From contig NZ_CP072649.1 in assembly GCF_018304825.1 (NCBI RefSeq), positions 1 through 64,000 on the forward strand: DNA of 64,000 nt, given 5' to 3'. The notes under the pieces are model-generated. The model was not told where the DNA came from and made no database searches. It was given only the letters and a program-made list of their open reading frames with translations. Both the position numbers and the translations under genes were made by a program. Shown here one piece after another: positions 53,401 to 64,000 of the stretch. Source of the stretch: Chloracidobacterium validum (GTDB taxonomy: Bacteria; Acidobacteriota; Blastocatellia; Chloracidobacteriales; Chloracidobacteriaceae). The stretch's first letter is position 1; each line of letters starts with the position of its first letter.

Positions 53401-53512
53401 CAGGCGTGACGTAGGTATCCTGGGCGCGGCCGGTCATATTGGTCGCCGCTACCCATCCGGCGCCGAGCGCCAGGAAACATCCTATGGTTGGCCAGGTCTT
53501 TCGCATGTTCAT
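50486..53512 (-). CDS. TonB-dependent receptor with glycine-rich tract
   Basis: A 1008-residue outer-membrane protein. It has a signal peptide (IGCFLALGAGWVAATNMTGRAQ), a carboxypeptidase-regulatory-like domain (SLRGQVADETGAVIGGASIT ... GIYTLHVEMEGFKAYEDI, about 44-125), a plug (ALPDDPDDLQSALQALAGPS) and a beta-barrel ending in RLILSVRFNF. Near residues 900-950 lies a low-complexity insert rich in Gly, Arg and Phe, including GGFGGFGGFGGFGGGG, between barrel strands. It is the second gene after a lipoprotein with an 85-bp spacer. The substrate is unknown. The start at 53512 has no strong ribosome site; an ATG at 53506 is equally possible. Confidence 0.85.
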   Translation of the reverse strand: MNMRKTWPTIGCFLALGAGWVAATNMTGRAQDTYVTPGMAQANGSLRGQVADETGAVIGGASITLTDAAGKTFTTSSDDLGNFNLPNLPPGIYTLHVEMEGFKAYEDITVTIAPGRRETVAVKLAIEVAEQVQVNSEAPVSTAPDNNAGAIVLRGKDLEALPDDPDDLQSALQALAGPSAGPNGGQIFVDGFSGGRLPSKNAIREIRINSNPFAAEFDQIGFGRIEILTKPGSDTFRGSAFLNAGDAIFNSRNPFTPRRASFQQRQYGFNLSGPIKKGKASFALDFERRETDDNANLNATILDANLNPTSFARAVVVPRRQWDITPRFDVQLSEKHTLVGRYSFNQSRISNGGLSSFTLPEQALANELRDHRLQLTETAILSPSIVNETRFQFVRTTVATTPDLDAPALNVQGAFTGGGAQTGNARSSSNRFELNNFTTWTVGDHSVKFGGRYRYISTEDISPNNFGGTYIFAGGVAPELDANNQPIPGSFTQITSLERYRRTLLGQRLGLTPAQIRAIGGGANQLTLAAGNPRATVGQHDVGLFAQDDWKVRPNLTLSYGLRYENQTNISSNANFAPRVGLAWGIDGRNGGQTKTVLRFGAGLFYNRIDESLTLQARRFDGQTQQQFIVTDPTILDVFPAIPSPALLAPFRRAQNIRRLNGDIRAPYSIQANIGIERQLPKGITASVNYVFNRTLHALRTRNVNAPLPGTADPRLPGSGVFPLGPIGNVFEAESTGQFTQHQLVVGVRTGFGSRFSLGAFYRLSKAESDTDGVFNQPADPYDLRAEFGRSSLDIRHNLFMFTNFNLPFGISLSPFVIARSGAPFNITVGRDLNGDTVFNDRPAFATDLTRPSVVVTQFGAFDTDPLPGQRIIPRNFAQGPAFFTINLRMAKTFGFGPKREGGAPEGGGAGGRRGGRGGGGRGGGFGGFGGFGGFGGGGSDQRFSLTFSIQAQNILNRVNPGPPVGNLASPFFGQSTNTAGFFGGRFGGGEAVDAGNRRLILSVRFNF

Positions 53513-53597
53513 CGTAAGGTACTTTCTTGGTTGTTCATCGTCTTGGGTTCGGGATTCTTGCGTTCGGGATCGTCACCGATCCGGTTGAGGGGCAGAC

Positions 53598-54806
53598 CTA
53601 GGGCAGGCCAATGCCAAGTTCCAGTCCGCCAAAACCGCCGCCGGCCGCCGCCCCGGCACCGGTGGCTTGCCGGGCAAAGCGGGCAAAGATGGTATCCAGG
53701 CCCTTGACGACCGTAATGGCGGTCATCCGATTCGGCGTCGCGCCCTCGGTGGTGAGCACTAGGAGTTTGGTGTCGGGCTTGAGCTCGGCGAGGGGGAGCG
53801 GCGGCAAAAACTCGATGAGCGCGGCCGGGTCGAAGCCACCGCCCATGAAACGCCCCGGCCCGCCGCCGCCTGGCCCGCCACCACTTGGCGGCCCACCGGC
53901 CGGCGGTCCACCGGGCCGCGGACCATCACCCGGCGGAGGGCCACCCGGACGCGGCCCCCCACCGGGACCACCGAACATCGTGCCTTGCTCTGGAACTTGC
54001 TTGAGATTGGAATCCGGGGTAACGAGCAGGGTCAGCGTCGTGCCGCCGTCATCCTTGGCGACGATTTCCTTTTTGTCAGCGTCAACGGCGACGACCGTCA
54101 CCGCCATGGTTTTGAACGTGCCGAATACAACCTGTTCTGCTTCGTACGTCGTGCCGTCTTCGCTCCGTTTGCCGAGCGCGCGCACTTGGTCGCCCACCCG
54201 CACGGCGCCAAAGTCGCTCGGCTTGGCGTCGCTGAACTTGACGGAATCCGGCGCGTAGCGGCGGAAGGTGGTTTTGTCGCCGGTGACGATGGCCAGCTCC
54301 CTGAGACCTTCGCGGGTGCGCTGGCTGACCGTGATGGTGCGTTTTTCCGCATCCACGGCCGTGACCTTGCCAAACGTGCCACGTTCGCGCCACGCGGCCC
54401 GCTCGATTTCCTGCTTTTTGGCGACATCGCCCTTGCTCATCACAATCATGAGCGTGATGGGCGATACCTTGCCGTCTGCCGTCAGCCGTTTCTTGGCCGT
54501 GACGCGGTCGCCGATTTCAATCTCGACGAGCGTGACCGGCACGGCATCGGCCAGGGCCGTTTTGCCGAGCGGCAGCCGCTTGAACTGCGATTTGTCGTCG
54601 TACGGAAAGACAACGGTTTCGCCCGTGTCACTTTTGACCGTGATGGTCGAGGTTTCGATGTCGAGGTCGGTCACCACCCCGACAATGGTCACGCTGGTCG
54701 GCGCTTGCGGCGCGCTTTCCTGTCCGAGCGTGACAACCCCAGATGCGCCGAGGCATCCGACGAGCAATTCTGAAATGATCAATCCTGAAATGATGAGTGA
54801 TCGCAT
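53598..54806 (-). CDS. Lipoprotein with repeated DUF5666-like domains and Gly/Pro-rich linker
   Basis: A 402-residue protein with a lipobox LLVGC (Cys at residue 18) after a short hydrophobic leader (SLIISGLIISELLVGC), so it should be a lipid-anchored envelope protein. The mature part has three small OB-like beta modules: VTIVGVVTDLDIETSTITVKS, GKVTAVDAEKRTITVSQRT and VTVVAVDADKKEIVAKDDGG, each like DUF5666. A Gly/Pro-rich linker (about residues 270-320: GGGPRPGGPPPGDGPRPGG) leads to a C-terminal domain. AAGGAC supports the ATG at 54806. It is upstream of the TonB receptor on the same strand. Function unknown; the repeated modules and location suggest a partner of the receptor. Confidence 0.75.
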   Translation of the reverse strand: MRSLIISGLIISELLVGCLGASGVVTLGQESAPQAPTSVTIVGVVTDLDIETSTITVKSDTGETVVFPYDDKSQFKRLPLGKTALADAVPVTLVEIEIGDRVTAKKRLTADGKVSPITLMIVMSKGDVAKKQEIERAAWRERGTFGKVTAVDAEKRTITVSQRTREGLRELAIVTGDKTTFRRYAPDSVKFSDAKPSDFGAVRVGDQVRALGKRSEDGTTYEAEQVVFGTFKTMAVTVVAVDADKKEIVAKDDGGTTLTLLVTPDSNLKQVPEQGTMFGGPGGGPRPGGPPPGDGPRPGGPPAGGPPSGGGPGGGGPGRFMGGGFDPAALIEFLPPLPLAELKPDTKLLVLTTEGATPNRMTAITVVKGLDTIFARFARQATGAGAAAGGGFGGLELGIGLP

Positions 54807-56004
<1,198 letters not shown>

Positions 56005-56013
56005 GGCCGGGGA

Positions 56014-57717
<1,704 letters not shown>

Positions 57718-60700
57718 TTATTCCTCACCCGTGCGTTCAGCCGTTTCGGGCGCACCGGCCGCGACGACGACGCGCGTTTCTGTGCCGTTGGCACGTATTT
57801 CCGGGACGTACATGGCATGGCCGAGCGTAGGCAGCGCGGAAAACCGCCCCGGCGTTTCGGCCCGCAGCTCATATTCCACCTGCCAGACCCCCTGTGGCAA
57901 CCGATCCACGAACAGCGCCAGGTGCCGGTCACGCAGTTCCTGGTAGGCCGCGCAGGCGCGCCCGGTACGGCCGTCCGTCCCAGGGCGCACTTCGACCAGG
58001 CTCGGCCCGATGCCCGACCGCACCTGAACGGCTTCAAAACCCGCCGGCTTGAGGTCTTCAAACACAAGGTACTCGTAGTCGTTTTTGGCTTCAACCGTCA
58101 TCACGCACAGCAGGCGGTCACCAGGGTTGACGGCATCGCCGTCGCGCAGCGCCACCCGCTCATAGACCACGCCCCGCAGCAGCGTCGGCCGCGGGATAAG
58201 CCGCCAGTATTGACGTTTGACATAAATCTCGTTGCCGGCCGCCGGAATCGGCGACTCGCGGCTGAAGAAGGTGGCCTCGGCGCTGACGTAGAGCGCTGCT
58301 CCCTGCCGCTTGCGAACCTGGATGTCATTGACGCCATCGCGCAACAGGTTCTCCGGCACGACAATCTGGGCCGGCGCCGTCAGCAACTCGCGTGGCGTGA
58401 GGGTCGTTTTGGCCACGACCGTGCCGTTGACCACGACCTCATACTCGACCGGCCCGGCGGTTTCACCGCTCGCCCGGAGGTAGTCATTGAGCGCCAGCAC
58501 GCTGATGGCCGTATCCCGGGTGTTGCTCCACTGCGCCCCGCGCCGATTCTTGACCAGCCAGTTCATGGCTGGCGTGACCAGTTCATTGGCCGGGTCAATG
58601 GTCACCAGGGCGCGGAGGACAAACGCCGTCGTTTCGACCGGGCTATCCGTCCAGCGGTACCAGAAGCCGCCCGCGCCCCACCGCGCCGTCGGCAGGTTGC
58701 TGTTGGGCGCAGTGTCGCGGACAACACCGTTGGCCAGGTTTCGGACGAGAACCCTGGCCCGGTCGTCCGCGCCGTAGTGGTGCGCGGCCAGCGCGTAGAG
58801 GGCGCGGCCGTAGGCGCTCAGTCGGTCGCGCTGCTTCCAGAGGTTCTCCAGAGCGGCCTGCTCCGGTGGCCCGACGGGGCCGGCGCCCATGGCGTGGTGC
58901 GCTTCGGCCAGCGCGTGGAGCAGCCAGGCCTGGCGGTCGGGCGCGTTTTCTTCGGCAACGAGCTGGCCTTCAAGGAAGGCAACGCCGCGGGCCAGCGCGT
59001 CCGGTCTGACCTCCAGGCCGGCCTGCTTGGCCAGCGCCAGGCCCCAGACGACATAGGCCGTCATGAAGCGATCCGACTCGGTTTCTTTCCACCAGCCCCA
59101 ACTGCCGTCAGATTTCTGGAAGTCATAGAGGCGCGTCAGTCCCTGCCGGGCGATACGGTCCAGTTCCGCCAGATTGCGCTGGCCGCCGGGGTGGGTTTTG
59201 GCGGCGGAGGCCGCTTCGATGCCGCCGAACAGGCGGCCGGCAATGGCTTCGGGTGGCAGGCCCTGTTCGCGGAGCGTCTTCGCCACGATGACGGCCGGCA
59301 GGAAGCGGCTCATGGTTTGCTCGGTGCAGCCGTAGGGATAATCGAGCAGGTAGGGCAGGGCATCCAGCATGGTCACGGCCAGGCTGGGCGCCAGGCGCGC
59401 GACGACGCGCGTGTTGTCACGTTCCCGTGGCAGGTTGAGTTGAAACGTGGCCTCTGGCGCACGGACCTGCCCAGATTGAGCCACAAACTTCTCGATACCG
59501 CGCCGGTAAGCGGGCAGGGTGCGCGTCATGGCGTCGCGGTGCGTGTCGCCAACGGCCGTGACGGTGAAGGTGGCGTTTCCGGCGTCCGCCGTGGTCACGG
59601 ACCAGTCGGCGCGCGCTTCACCCTGGGGTGGCACGGTGATCCGGCGCGTGGCGTCCGGATCGAGCGCGACACCCTGCGCCGCCAGCGTAACGGTAACAGT
59701 GGCCGGTTGGTTGGTTCGGTTGTTGACCACGGCGGAGACGGTTGCCCGGTCATCCGTCACCAAAAAGCGTGGCGTTTGCAGGCGAACGATGAGCGGCTGA
59801 TTGGTCTGGGTCTGCGCTGTCGCTTGCCCAACCTCTCCGGTGGCAGAAGCCGCGCGCGCCATGGCTTTCCAGGTGGTCAGTGAATCGGGAAACGTCACCG
59901 TGACGGTGGCCCGCCCGTCAGGACCGGTCACGACATTGGGTTGCCAGAAGGCGGTGGCGCGAAAGTCGCTGCGCACGATGACGTTGCTGCCGCCATCCTC
60001 TGCGGCGGCATCGGCCGCAAGCTCACTTCGCGCCGCTTCCTTGCGCCGCATCCCGGCAACCTCGCTGGTTTGAGCACGGGCACCTGGCGCCGGACGCGGA
60101 ACGGACTCAGTAGCCATGTCGCGCCCACCCTCTGCTTCGACAGCCAACTCGTTGGCGGGCCGGTCGGCGGCCGGGTCAGCCGGCTGCGGCTTCAGCCGCG
60201 CGTAGGGGCGGTATTGCAGCGAAGTCGTCGTGACAATCGCGGCCTGGCGTTTCGTTCCATGGAAAAACCGCCGTGGGTCTGGGGCGTAATCCGACTGAAT
60301 GGCGCTGACGGCGTCATCGGTGACGGCAAAGGCGACTTCCGCCGGGCGCGGCGCTCCGGTAGCATCGCGCGTCACAATCGTGAAGGTTGCCGACTCGCGC
60401 GGCTGCACCTCGGCGCGGTCGGCCGTCACCTGCACGTCGAGGATCTGCCCCGTGGGCGGAACGGTGAAATCCCGCCGGGCTTGGGATAGGCGCAGATCCA
60501 GCAGCGAGTCAGCTTCCAGTTGGAAGTTGGGCGTGTCGCGGTCGGTAATCTCCAGTTCGACGAGTTTGGCCGTGCCGGTCATCCGAATGACGCGCGTTTC
60601 ACCGAGGCCATCACGCACGGTGGAAAGCAGCACCGTTCGACCACTCGTCGGGGCCACAAGCAGGATGGGGACGGTTCGCCCGACGGCCAACGTGTCGCGG

Positions 60701-63444
60701 TCGGCAATGATGTCCAGGTCGGCGGCAACGTAGCCGGTGTCGGTCGTCGCTGTCGTTGACACCCACACGGTCGTATCCGTCGTGATCGGATTGCGGTTGG
60801 GTTCTGGCGTCACCCACATCACCCGGTAGAAACCTTCCTTGGGGGCCGTGAACGCCAGTGCGCCCATGCCACGTTCCGGGTCGGTTTTCACCGTCTGCTT
60901 GAGGAGTTCCTCGCGTTCATAGCCGCGCTGCTTGATCCGGTAGGGTCCAGCTTCCGGGCGCGCGGCGGCTTCGGCCGCGGTGCGTTCCCGGCCGCGCGCG
61001 TCGAGCCAAATTTCTTTCCAGATTTCGCGGGTGACGGTGACCAGACCTTCGGCGGCGACGGGTTGATCGTTGATGTCGCGGGCGTAGAAGGTCACGGCGA
61101 TGTTCTCACCGGGGCGATGCAACCGATGTTCGGGACGCGCCTCGACGGCAAAGCGTTGCCGTCCGACGCGCAGGGTCGCCTGCCCGGTGACTTCGCGGCG
61201 TGACGCATCCATGACGCGGGCCTCGATCCGGTACTCCAGGTCGGACGAAGCAAATCGCGGCGTTGGAATGACGACTTGCGCCCGCCCATTCGCATCGAGC
61301 GTGAGGGTTTCGCGGCGGATGATCCGCCCGCGGCTGCCGCGGTCATAATCGGCAAAGCGAGCAGCTTCCTCATCAAACCAGGCAACCTCCGGCCGCCGAA
61401 ACACCGGCCGGTAAAGCGGCTGCTCGCTGATGATGATTTCGGCGCGTCCGCCGGCCACCGCGCCGCCAAAGTAATAGTCAGCCGCCACGGCGACTTCGAC
61501 GCGGTCGCCGGCGCGAAAAGTCTTCCGGCGGCCGTTTTCTTCCGGGGTCGTCACGGTCACGCGAAATTCCGGCAGCTTGTACTCTTCCAGTCGGAACAGC
61601 GTGGCCTCTCCATAGACGGTTTGCCACGCGCCGTCTGGCTGGCGCTTACCAAAACGAATGAGGTATTCGCCGAGCGGCCAGGTGGCATCGGGTTGGAAGA
61701 CGCCCCACGCGCCGCCAAATTGGCTCAGGGTGGCAGTGCCTTCGGCCACCTTCTCACCGCGTGGGTTGAGCAGTTCGTAACCGATGGCTTCGCCGACCGG
61801 TGTGCGGTAGCGCTTGCCATCCAATTGGCGGGCGACGATTTTCCACTGCGCCGGATCGCCGGGCCGATAGGCGGCGCGGTCGGTGAAAGCATAGATTTTC
61901 CAGCCGGTCGGGTCCGGCGCCAGGCTTCCTCCGGTGTTGAGACAGAGCGCCGGCCGCGCGCCGGCCATGGCAAAGATGAGGCAGGTATGGCCTTGGTCGG
62001 CCGGTTTTTCAAAGGTCACCAGGCCGTCACGGTCGGTCGTGCCGGTCTGTGCCGTCCAGATGGACCGACTGCGCTGCCGGTCATAACCGTTGAACCAGAC
62101 CCGGAGGCGCGCGTTGGGAAGGGGCGTGCCGTCCAGTGCCGAGCTGGCGAAGACGACCAGCCGGCGGCCGTCGGCTTTGGCAATCAGCGCGGCATCCGTG
62201 ACCAGCACCAACTCCCGTGCCGTTTGCCGTCCGGCGCGGGCTTCGAGCAGGTACGCCCCCACGGGCAGCGGGCCGTCAAGGGTGATGAGCGCCTGCCGGG
62301 GACGGTAATCGCCTTGGTCATCGCCGTCGCGGCTGAGTGTTTTGACCGGTTGGCGTCCGGTGAGGTTGACGCCCTGCGCGCCGCTGGCATCGGTATCGGT
62401 CGGTTGCAGGTCCTGGGTCACATCAACGGCGTAAAGCGCCAGCTCGATGCGCTTGACGTTGCGCCAGTTCAGCCCGAAGCGAATTTCGGAGTCCGGGAGA
62501 AACACATTGCCTACGCCCAAGGTCAGGGAAGGCTGGGTCAGTTCGGTGATGCGGTTTCGCGCGTCCTCGACGTAACGCGATTCCCCGGGCCGATAGGCCG
62601 CGATGAGTTGTCGGTAGCGGGCCAGCGCCGTAGCGTAATCGGGACGCATCTGGAAGCTTCCATCGGGCTGTTGGAAGGGGCGTCCGGCCGATTCAAGCCA
62701 CTGGGCGCTGTGAAAGAGGGCATCATCGTACCAGGGCGTCCGTTTGCCGATGGCGAGGGCGGCCGTGAATTCCTCGTCAACGCGCGCGCGGGATTCATAG
62801 TCCCCGCCCTGTTGGCGCAAGCTCATCGCCGTCAGGTAATGCAGGTGCGCGCGTTCGTCATCGCTTTGGACCAGGCGCATGGCTTCATCGAGTGTGGCGA
62901 TGGGAATGGGCTGGACGCGCTCGCCATACCAACCATCATCCGCCGCGTAGGCGGCTCTGAAGAGGAGCGTCAGATAGCGGTCGCGCGCCGTCGTCAGGTC
63001 TTTCGAGTGCGCCCACCAGTCGAGCGCCGCCGAGTAGTGCGGCCAGGCCTGGTACCAGTTGCGGCTGGCGCGGCGCAGCCACCAGAAGTCACCCAACGAC
63101 GCCTGGGCCTCAGCCCAAGTCAGGTCGCGGTCTTCCGGTTTGGGGGTTTCGCCAATCAGCTTGTCGAGCGCCGCGCGCGCCGGCTCAAAGTCGGACTGGG
63201 TCGTTGCGGCCCGCGCCCGCCAATCGGTATCCGCCAGGCGGAAACGCACCCACCGGGCTTCGCCGGCCGGCAGGGTGGACGGATCGAGCTGCGCGTAGCG
63301 TTGGCGCGCCAGCTCGTAAGACCCCTCGGCGTAAAGCCGTTCGGCTTCGGTCTTGAGCGTTTGGTAATCCATGACTTGGGCTTGCGTGAAGTTGCAGAAG
63401 AAACACAGCAGGGCGCAGTCGAGTAGGCAACGGAGTGTCCACAT
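57718..63444 (-). CDS. Bacterial alpha-2-macroglobulin with intact thioester motif
   Basis: A 1908-residue exported protein with a signal peptide (LLDCALLCFFCNFTQAQ). The N-terminal part (about 25-330) is a TPR-like helical region (AEGSYELARQRYAQLDP, YATALARYRQLIAAYRP). MG-type macroglobulin domains follow, with RAAYRPGDPAQWKIVARQ and a bait/linker region around residues 1100-1160 that is rich in Ala, Asp and Arg. The thioester motif is YPYGCTEQTMSRF near residue 1370, so covalent trapping of proteases is possible. A receptor-like C-terminal domain closes it. The ATG at 63444 has GAAGG upstream; ATGs further up (63489, 63507) are less likely. No PBP1C gene adjoins it, unlike the enterobacterial pairing. 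Confidence 0.88.
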   Translation of the reverse strand: MWTLRCLLDCALLCFFCNFTQAQVMDYQTLKTEAERLYAEGSYELARQRYAQLDPSTLPAGEARWVRFRLADTDWRARAATTQSDFEPARAALDKLIGETPKPEDRDLTWAEAQASLGDFWWLRRASRNWYQAWPHYSAALDWWAHSKDLTTARDRYLTLLFRAAYAADDGWYGERVQPIPIATLDEAMRLVQSDDERAHLHYLTAMSLRQQGGDYESRARVDEEFTAALAIGKRTPWYDDALFHSAQWLESAGRPFQQPDGSFQMRPDYATALARYRQLIAAYRPGESRYVEDARNRITELTQPSLTLGVGNVFLPDSEIRFGLNWRNVKRIELALYAVDVTQDLQPTDTDASGAQGVNLTGRQPVKTLSRDGDDQGDYRPRQALITLDGPLPVGAYLLEARAGRQTARELVLVTDAALIAKADGRRLVVFASSALDGTPLPNARLRVWFNGYDRQRSRSIWTAQTGTTDRDGLVTFEKPADQGHTCLIFAMAGARPALCLNTGGSLAPDPTGWKIYAFTDRAAYRPGDPAQWKIVARQLDGKRYRTPVGEAIGYELLNPRGEKVAEGTATLSQFGGAWGVFQPDATWPLGEYLIRFGKRQPDGAWQTVYGEATLFRLEEYKLPEFRVTVTTPEENGRRKTFRAGDRVEVAVAADYYFGGAVAGGRAEIIISEQPLYRPVFRRPEVAWFDEEAARFADYDRGSRGRIIRRETLTLDANGRAQVVIPTPRFASSDLEYRIEARVMDASRREVTGQATLRVGRQRFAVEARPEHRLHRPGENIAVTFYARDINDQPVAAEGLVTVTREIWKEIWLDARGRERTAAEAAARPEAGPYRIKQRGYEREELLKQTVKTDPERGMGALAFTAPKEGFYRVMWVTPEPNRNPITTDTTVWVSTTATTDTGYVAADLDIIADRDTLAVGRTVPILLVAPTSGRTVLLSTVRDGLGETRVIRMTGTAKLVELEITDRDTPNFQLEADSLLDLRLSQARRDFTVPPTGQILDVQVTADRAEVQPRESATFTIVTRDATGAPRPAEVAFAVTDDAVSAIQSDYAPDPRRFFHGTKRQAAIVTTTSLQYRPYARLKPQPADPAADRPANELAVEAEGGRDMATESVPRPAPGARAQTSEVAGMRRKEAARSELAADAAAEDGGSNVIVRSDFRATAFWQPNVVTGPDGRATVTVTFPDSLTTWKAMARAASATGEVGQATAQTQTNQPLIVRLQTPRFLVTDDRATVSAVVNNRTNQPATVTVTLAAQGVALDPDATRRITVPPQGEARADWSVTTADAGNATFTVTAVGDTHRDAMTRTLPAYRRGIEKFVAQSGQVRAPEATFQLNLPRERDNTRVVARLAPSLAVTMLDALPYLLDYPYGCTEQTMSRFLPAVIVAKTLREQGLPPEAIAGRLFGGIEAASAAKTHPGGQRNLAELDRIARQGLTRLYDFQKSDGSWGWWKETESDRFMTAYVVWGLALAKQAGLEVRPDALARGVAFLEGQLVAEENAPDRQAWLLHALAEAHHAMGAGPVGPPEQAALENLWKQRDRLSAYGRALYALAAHHYGADDRARVLVRNLANGVVRDTAPNSNLPTARWGAGGFWYRWTDSPVETTAFVLRALVTIDPANELVTPAMNWLVKNRRGAQWSNTRDTAISVLALNDYLRASGETAGPVEYEVVVNGTVVAKTTLTPRELLTAPAQIVVPENLLRDGVNDIQVRKRQGAALYVSAEATFFSRESPIPAAGNEIYVKRQYWRLIPRPTLLRGVVYERVALRDGDAVNPGDRLLCVMTVEAKNDYEYLVFEDLKPAGFEAVQVRSGIGPSLVEVRPGTDGRTGRACAAYQELRDRHLALFVDRLPQGVWQVEYELRAETPGRFSALPTLGHAMYVPEIRANGTETRVVVAAGAPETAERTGEE

Positions 63445-63601
63445 GGTTGCGCCTTCGAGCTTGGTGATGAGAACGGAATGATTGACCATGACGATGTTTC
63501 CATCCAAACCGGTGCAGACAAACTATGGATGACGACCGTGACCATGGACGTGGCGCGGGAGGTTTGGTTCCCGGCTCGTAGCGCTGTTTTCACAAAGCAA
63601 A

Positions 63602-63630
63602 ACGGCAGACGCGCGTTAGGCGTCTGCCGT
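63602..63630 (-). terminator. Intrinsic terminator of the truncated right-edge gene
   Basis: ACGGCAGACGC (63602-63612) pairs perfectly with GCGTCTGCCGT (63620-63630) around a 7-nt loop. On the minus strand the stem is followed by TTTTGCTTTG. It lies 24 bp past the stop of the gene ending at 63654. Confidence 0.8.
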
Positions 63631-63653
63631 CAGGTTGCTCGGTGGCGAAGGGG

Positions 63654-64000
63654 CTAGCGCCTGGCCGCGGCGGTGCTGCCTGGCGTGGGGGCCGCCGGCG
63701 TGGCCCGCCGGGGGGCTTCCGGCAAAAGCCGGTCAATGTCAACGACAATGGGCGCGGCAGCATCCGGTGTCCAGGCGCGCGTAGCCTGTCCCCGGCTGGG
63801 CGCCATCGGATTGGCATCTTCCGCGCCAAAGACATTGACATAAAACCGTAGGCTCCGGTTCACCGGACGCGCAATGCGGAAGGTAATGGGCTGTGTTGCG
63901 CCGGGCTGAATAAAGCCTTCGGCCGGCTGGCTACCAAGGTCAACGCTCTGCCGTGAGCCGACCAGTCCACCGGTCGTGCAGCTCGCGCCGTCCGCGGTGC
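63654..64000 (-). CDS. C-terminal part of an unidentified, probably exported protein (cut by window edge)
   Basis: The minus-strand frame is open from the right edge (64000) to a stop at 63654, giving about 114 C-terminal residues. The visible part has VDLGSQPAEGFIQPGATQPI, then ITFRIARPVNRSLRFYVNVF, a pattern like a C-terminal beta-sandwich, and a Pro/Ala/Thr-rich tail (RRATPAAPTPGSTAAARR). The GTG at 63863 is internal, because the frame continues upstream without interruption. I do not recognise the family. A clear terminator follows. It is upstream of the alpha-2-macroglobulin gene on the same strand but separated from it by that terminator. Confidence 0.6.
   Translation of the reverse strand, partial: TADGASCTTGGLVGSRQSVDLGSQPAEGFIQPGATQPITFRIARPVNRSLRFYVNVFGAEDANPMAPSRGQATRAWTPDAAAPIVVDIDRLLPEAPRRATPAAPTPGSTAAARR

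Noticed and set aside
57817-63426. Long + strand ORFs (688 and 716 codons) opposite the alpha-2-macroglobulin gene
   Set aside because: They are antisense shadows in GC-rich DNA, rich in Arg, Gly and Ala, with no domain or ribosome site; the minus-strand protein has clear domains.

Overview
The window looks like chromosome from a phototrophic member of the Acidobacteriota close to Chloracidobacterium. This is inferred from gene content, not from a database match. The pointers are a bacteriochlorophyll synthase (25402-26337), a plant/cyanobacterial-type ferredoxin-NADP reductase (55087-56004), a long cyanobacterial-type IspH, a squalene-hopene cyclase, two Oar-like TonB-dependent receptors, an acidobacterial VWFA-type exported protein and a zinc-ribbon Ser/Thr kinase. 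The DNA is GC-rich and densely coding, with many long antisense shadow ORFs. I see no rRNA, tRNA, CRISPR array or insertion sequence.

Layout. 1-4.2 kb: a gingipain-like C25 protease with a strong terminator hairpin. 4.3-11.9 kb: a forward run with a small membrane protein, a truncated tyrosine recombinase, heme A synthase, a VOC protein, a LolA-like exported protein, a large BNR/sortilin-like exported protein and RibA. 12-19 kb: a 3-hydroxyisobutyryl-CoA hydrolase, malate dehydrogenase, a reverse operon (exported coiled-coil protein, VWFA protein, GT9), a histone H1-like protein behind a near-consensus promoter, and a kinase-PilZ fusion. 19.1-22.3 kb: an IPT/TIG plus FG-GAP protein with 240-bp DNA repeats. 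22.7-32.6 kb: a cobalamin-binding-type protein, an exported LolA-like protein, BchG, a CYTH-CHAD protein, a desaturase, IspH and squalene-hopene cyclase, so the lipid, isoprenoid and pigment genes lie together.

32.8-47.4 kb looks like an alpha-glucan uptake and degradation locus: an AraC regulator with a degenerate receiver, a secreted GH15 glucoamylase, a SusA-like GH13 amylase, an Oar-like TonB receptor in the SusC position, a GPH/SucP-type MFS transporter, and an operon of a two-component-propeller histidine kinase, an ABM monooxygenase and an aldo/keto reductase. No SusD homologue is present. 47.6-50.35 kb holds an unusual operon of an isochorismatase-fold hydrolase, an atypical ParA and a ParB, followed by a 28-bp near-perfect palindrome that is a candidate ParB site. 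50.5-54.8 kb: a lipoprotein plus a second TonB receptor, both with glycine-rich tracts. 55-63.4 kb: FNR facing PyrG, which is translationally coupled behind a giant alpha-2-macroglobulin. The C-terminal part of another protein runs off the right edge.

Functionally, the window combines housekeeping metabolism (pyrG, mdh, ribA, ctaA), photosynthetic and membrane-lipid biosynthesis (bchG, ispH, squalene-hopene cyclase, desaturase, FNR) and outer-membrane nutrient capture. The parts with the least precedent are the hydrolase-ParA-ParB operon, the SusD-less glucan locus, the kinase-PilZ fusion and the H1-like gene with repeats around its transcription start.
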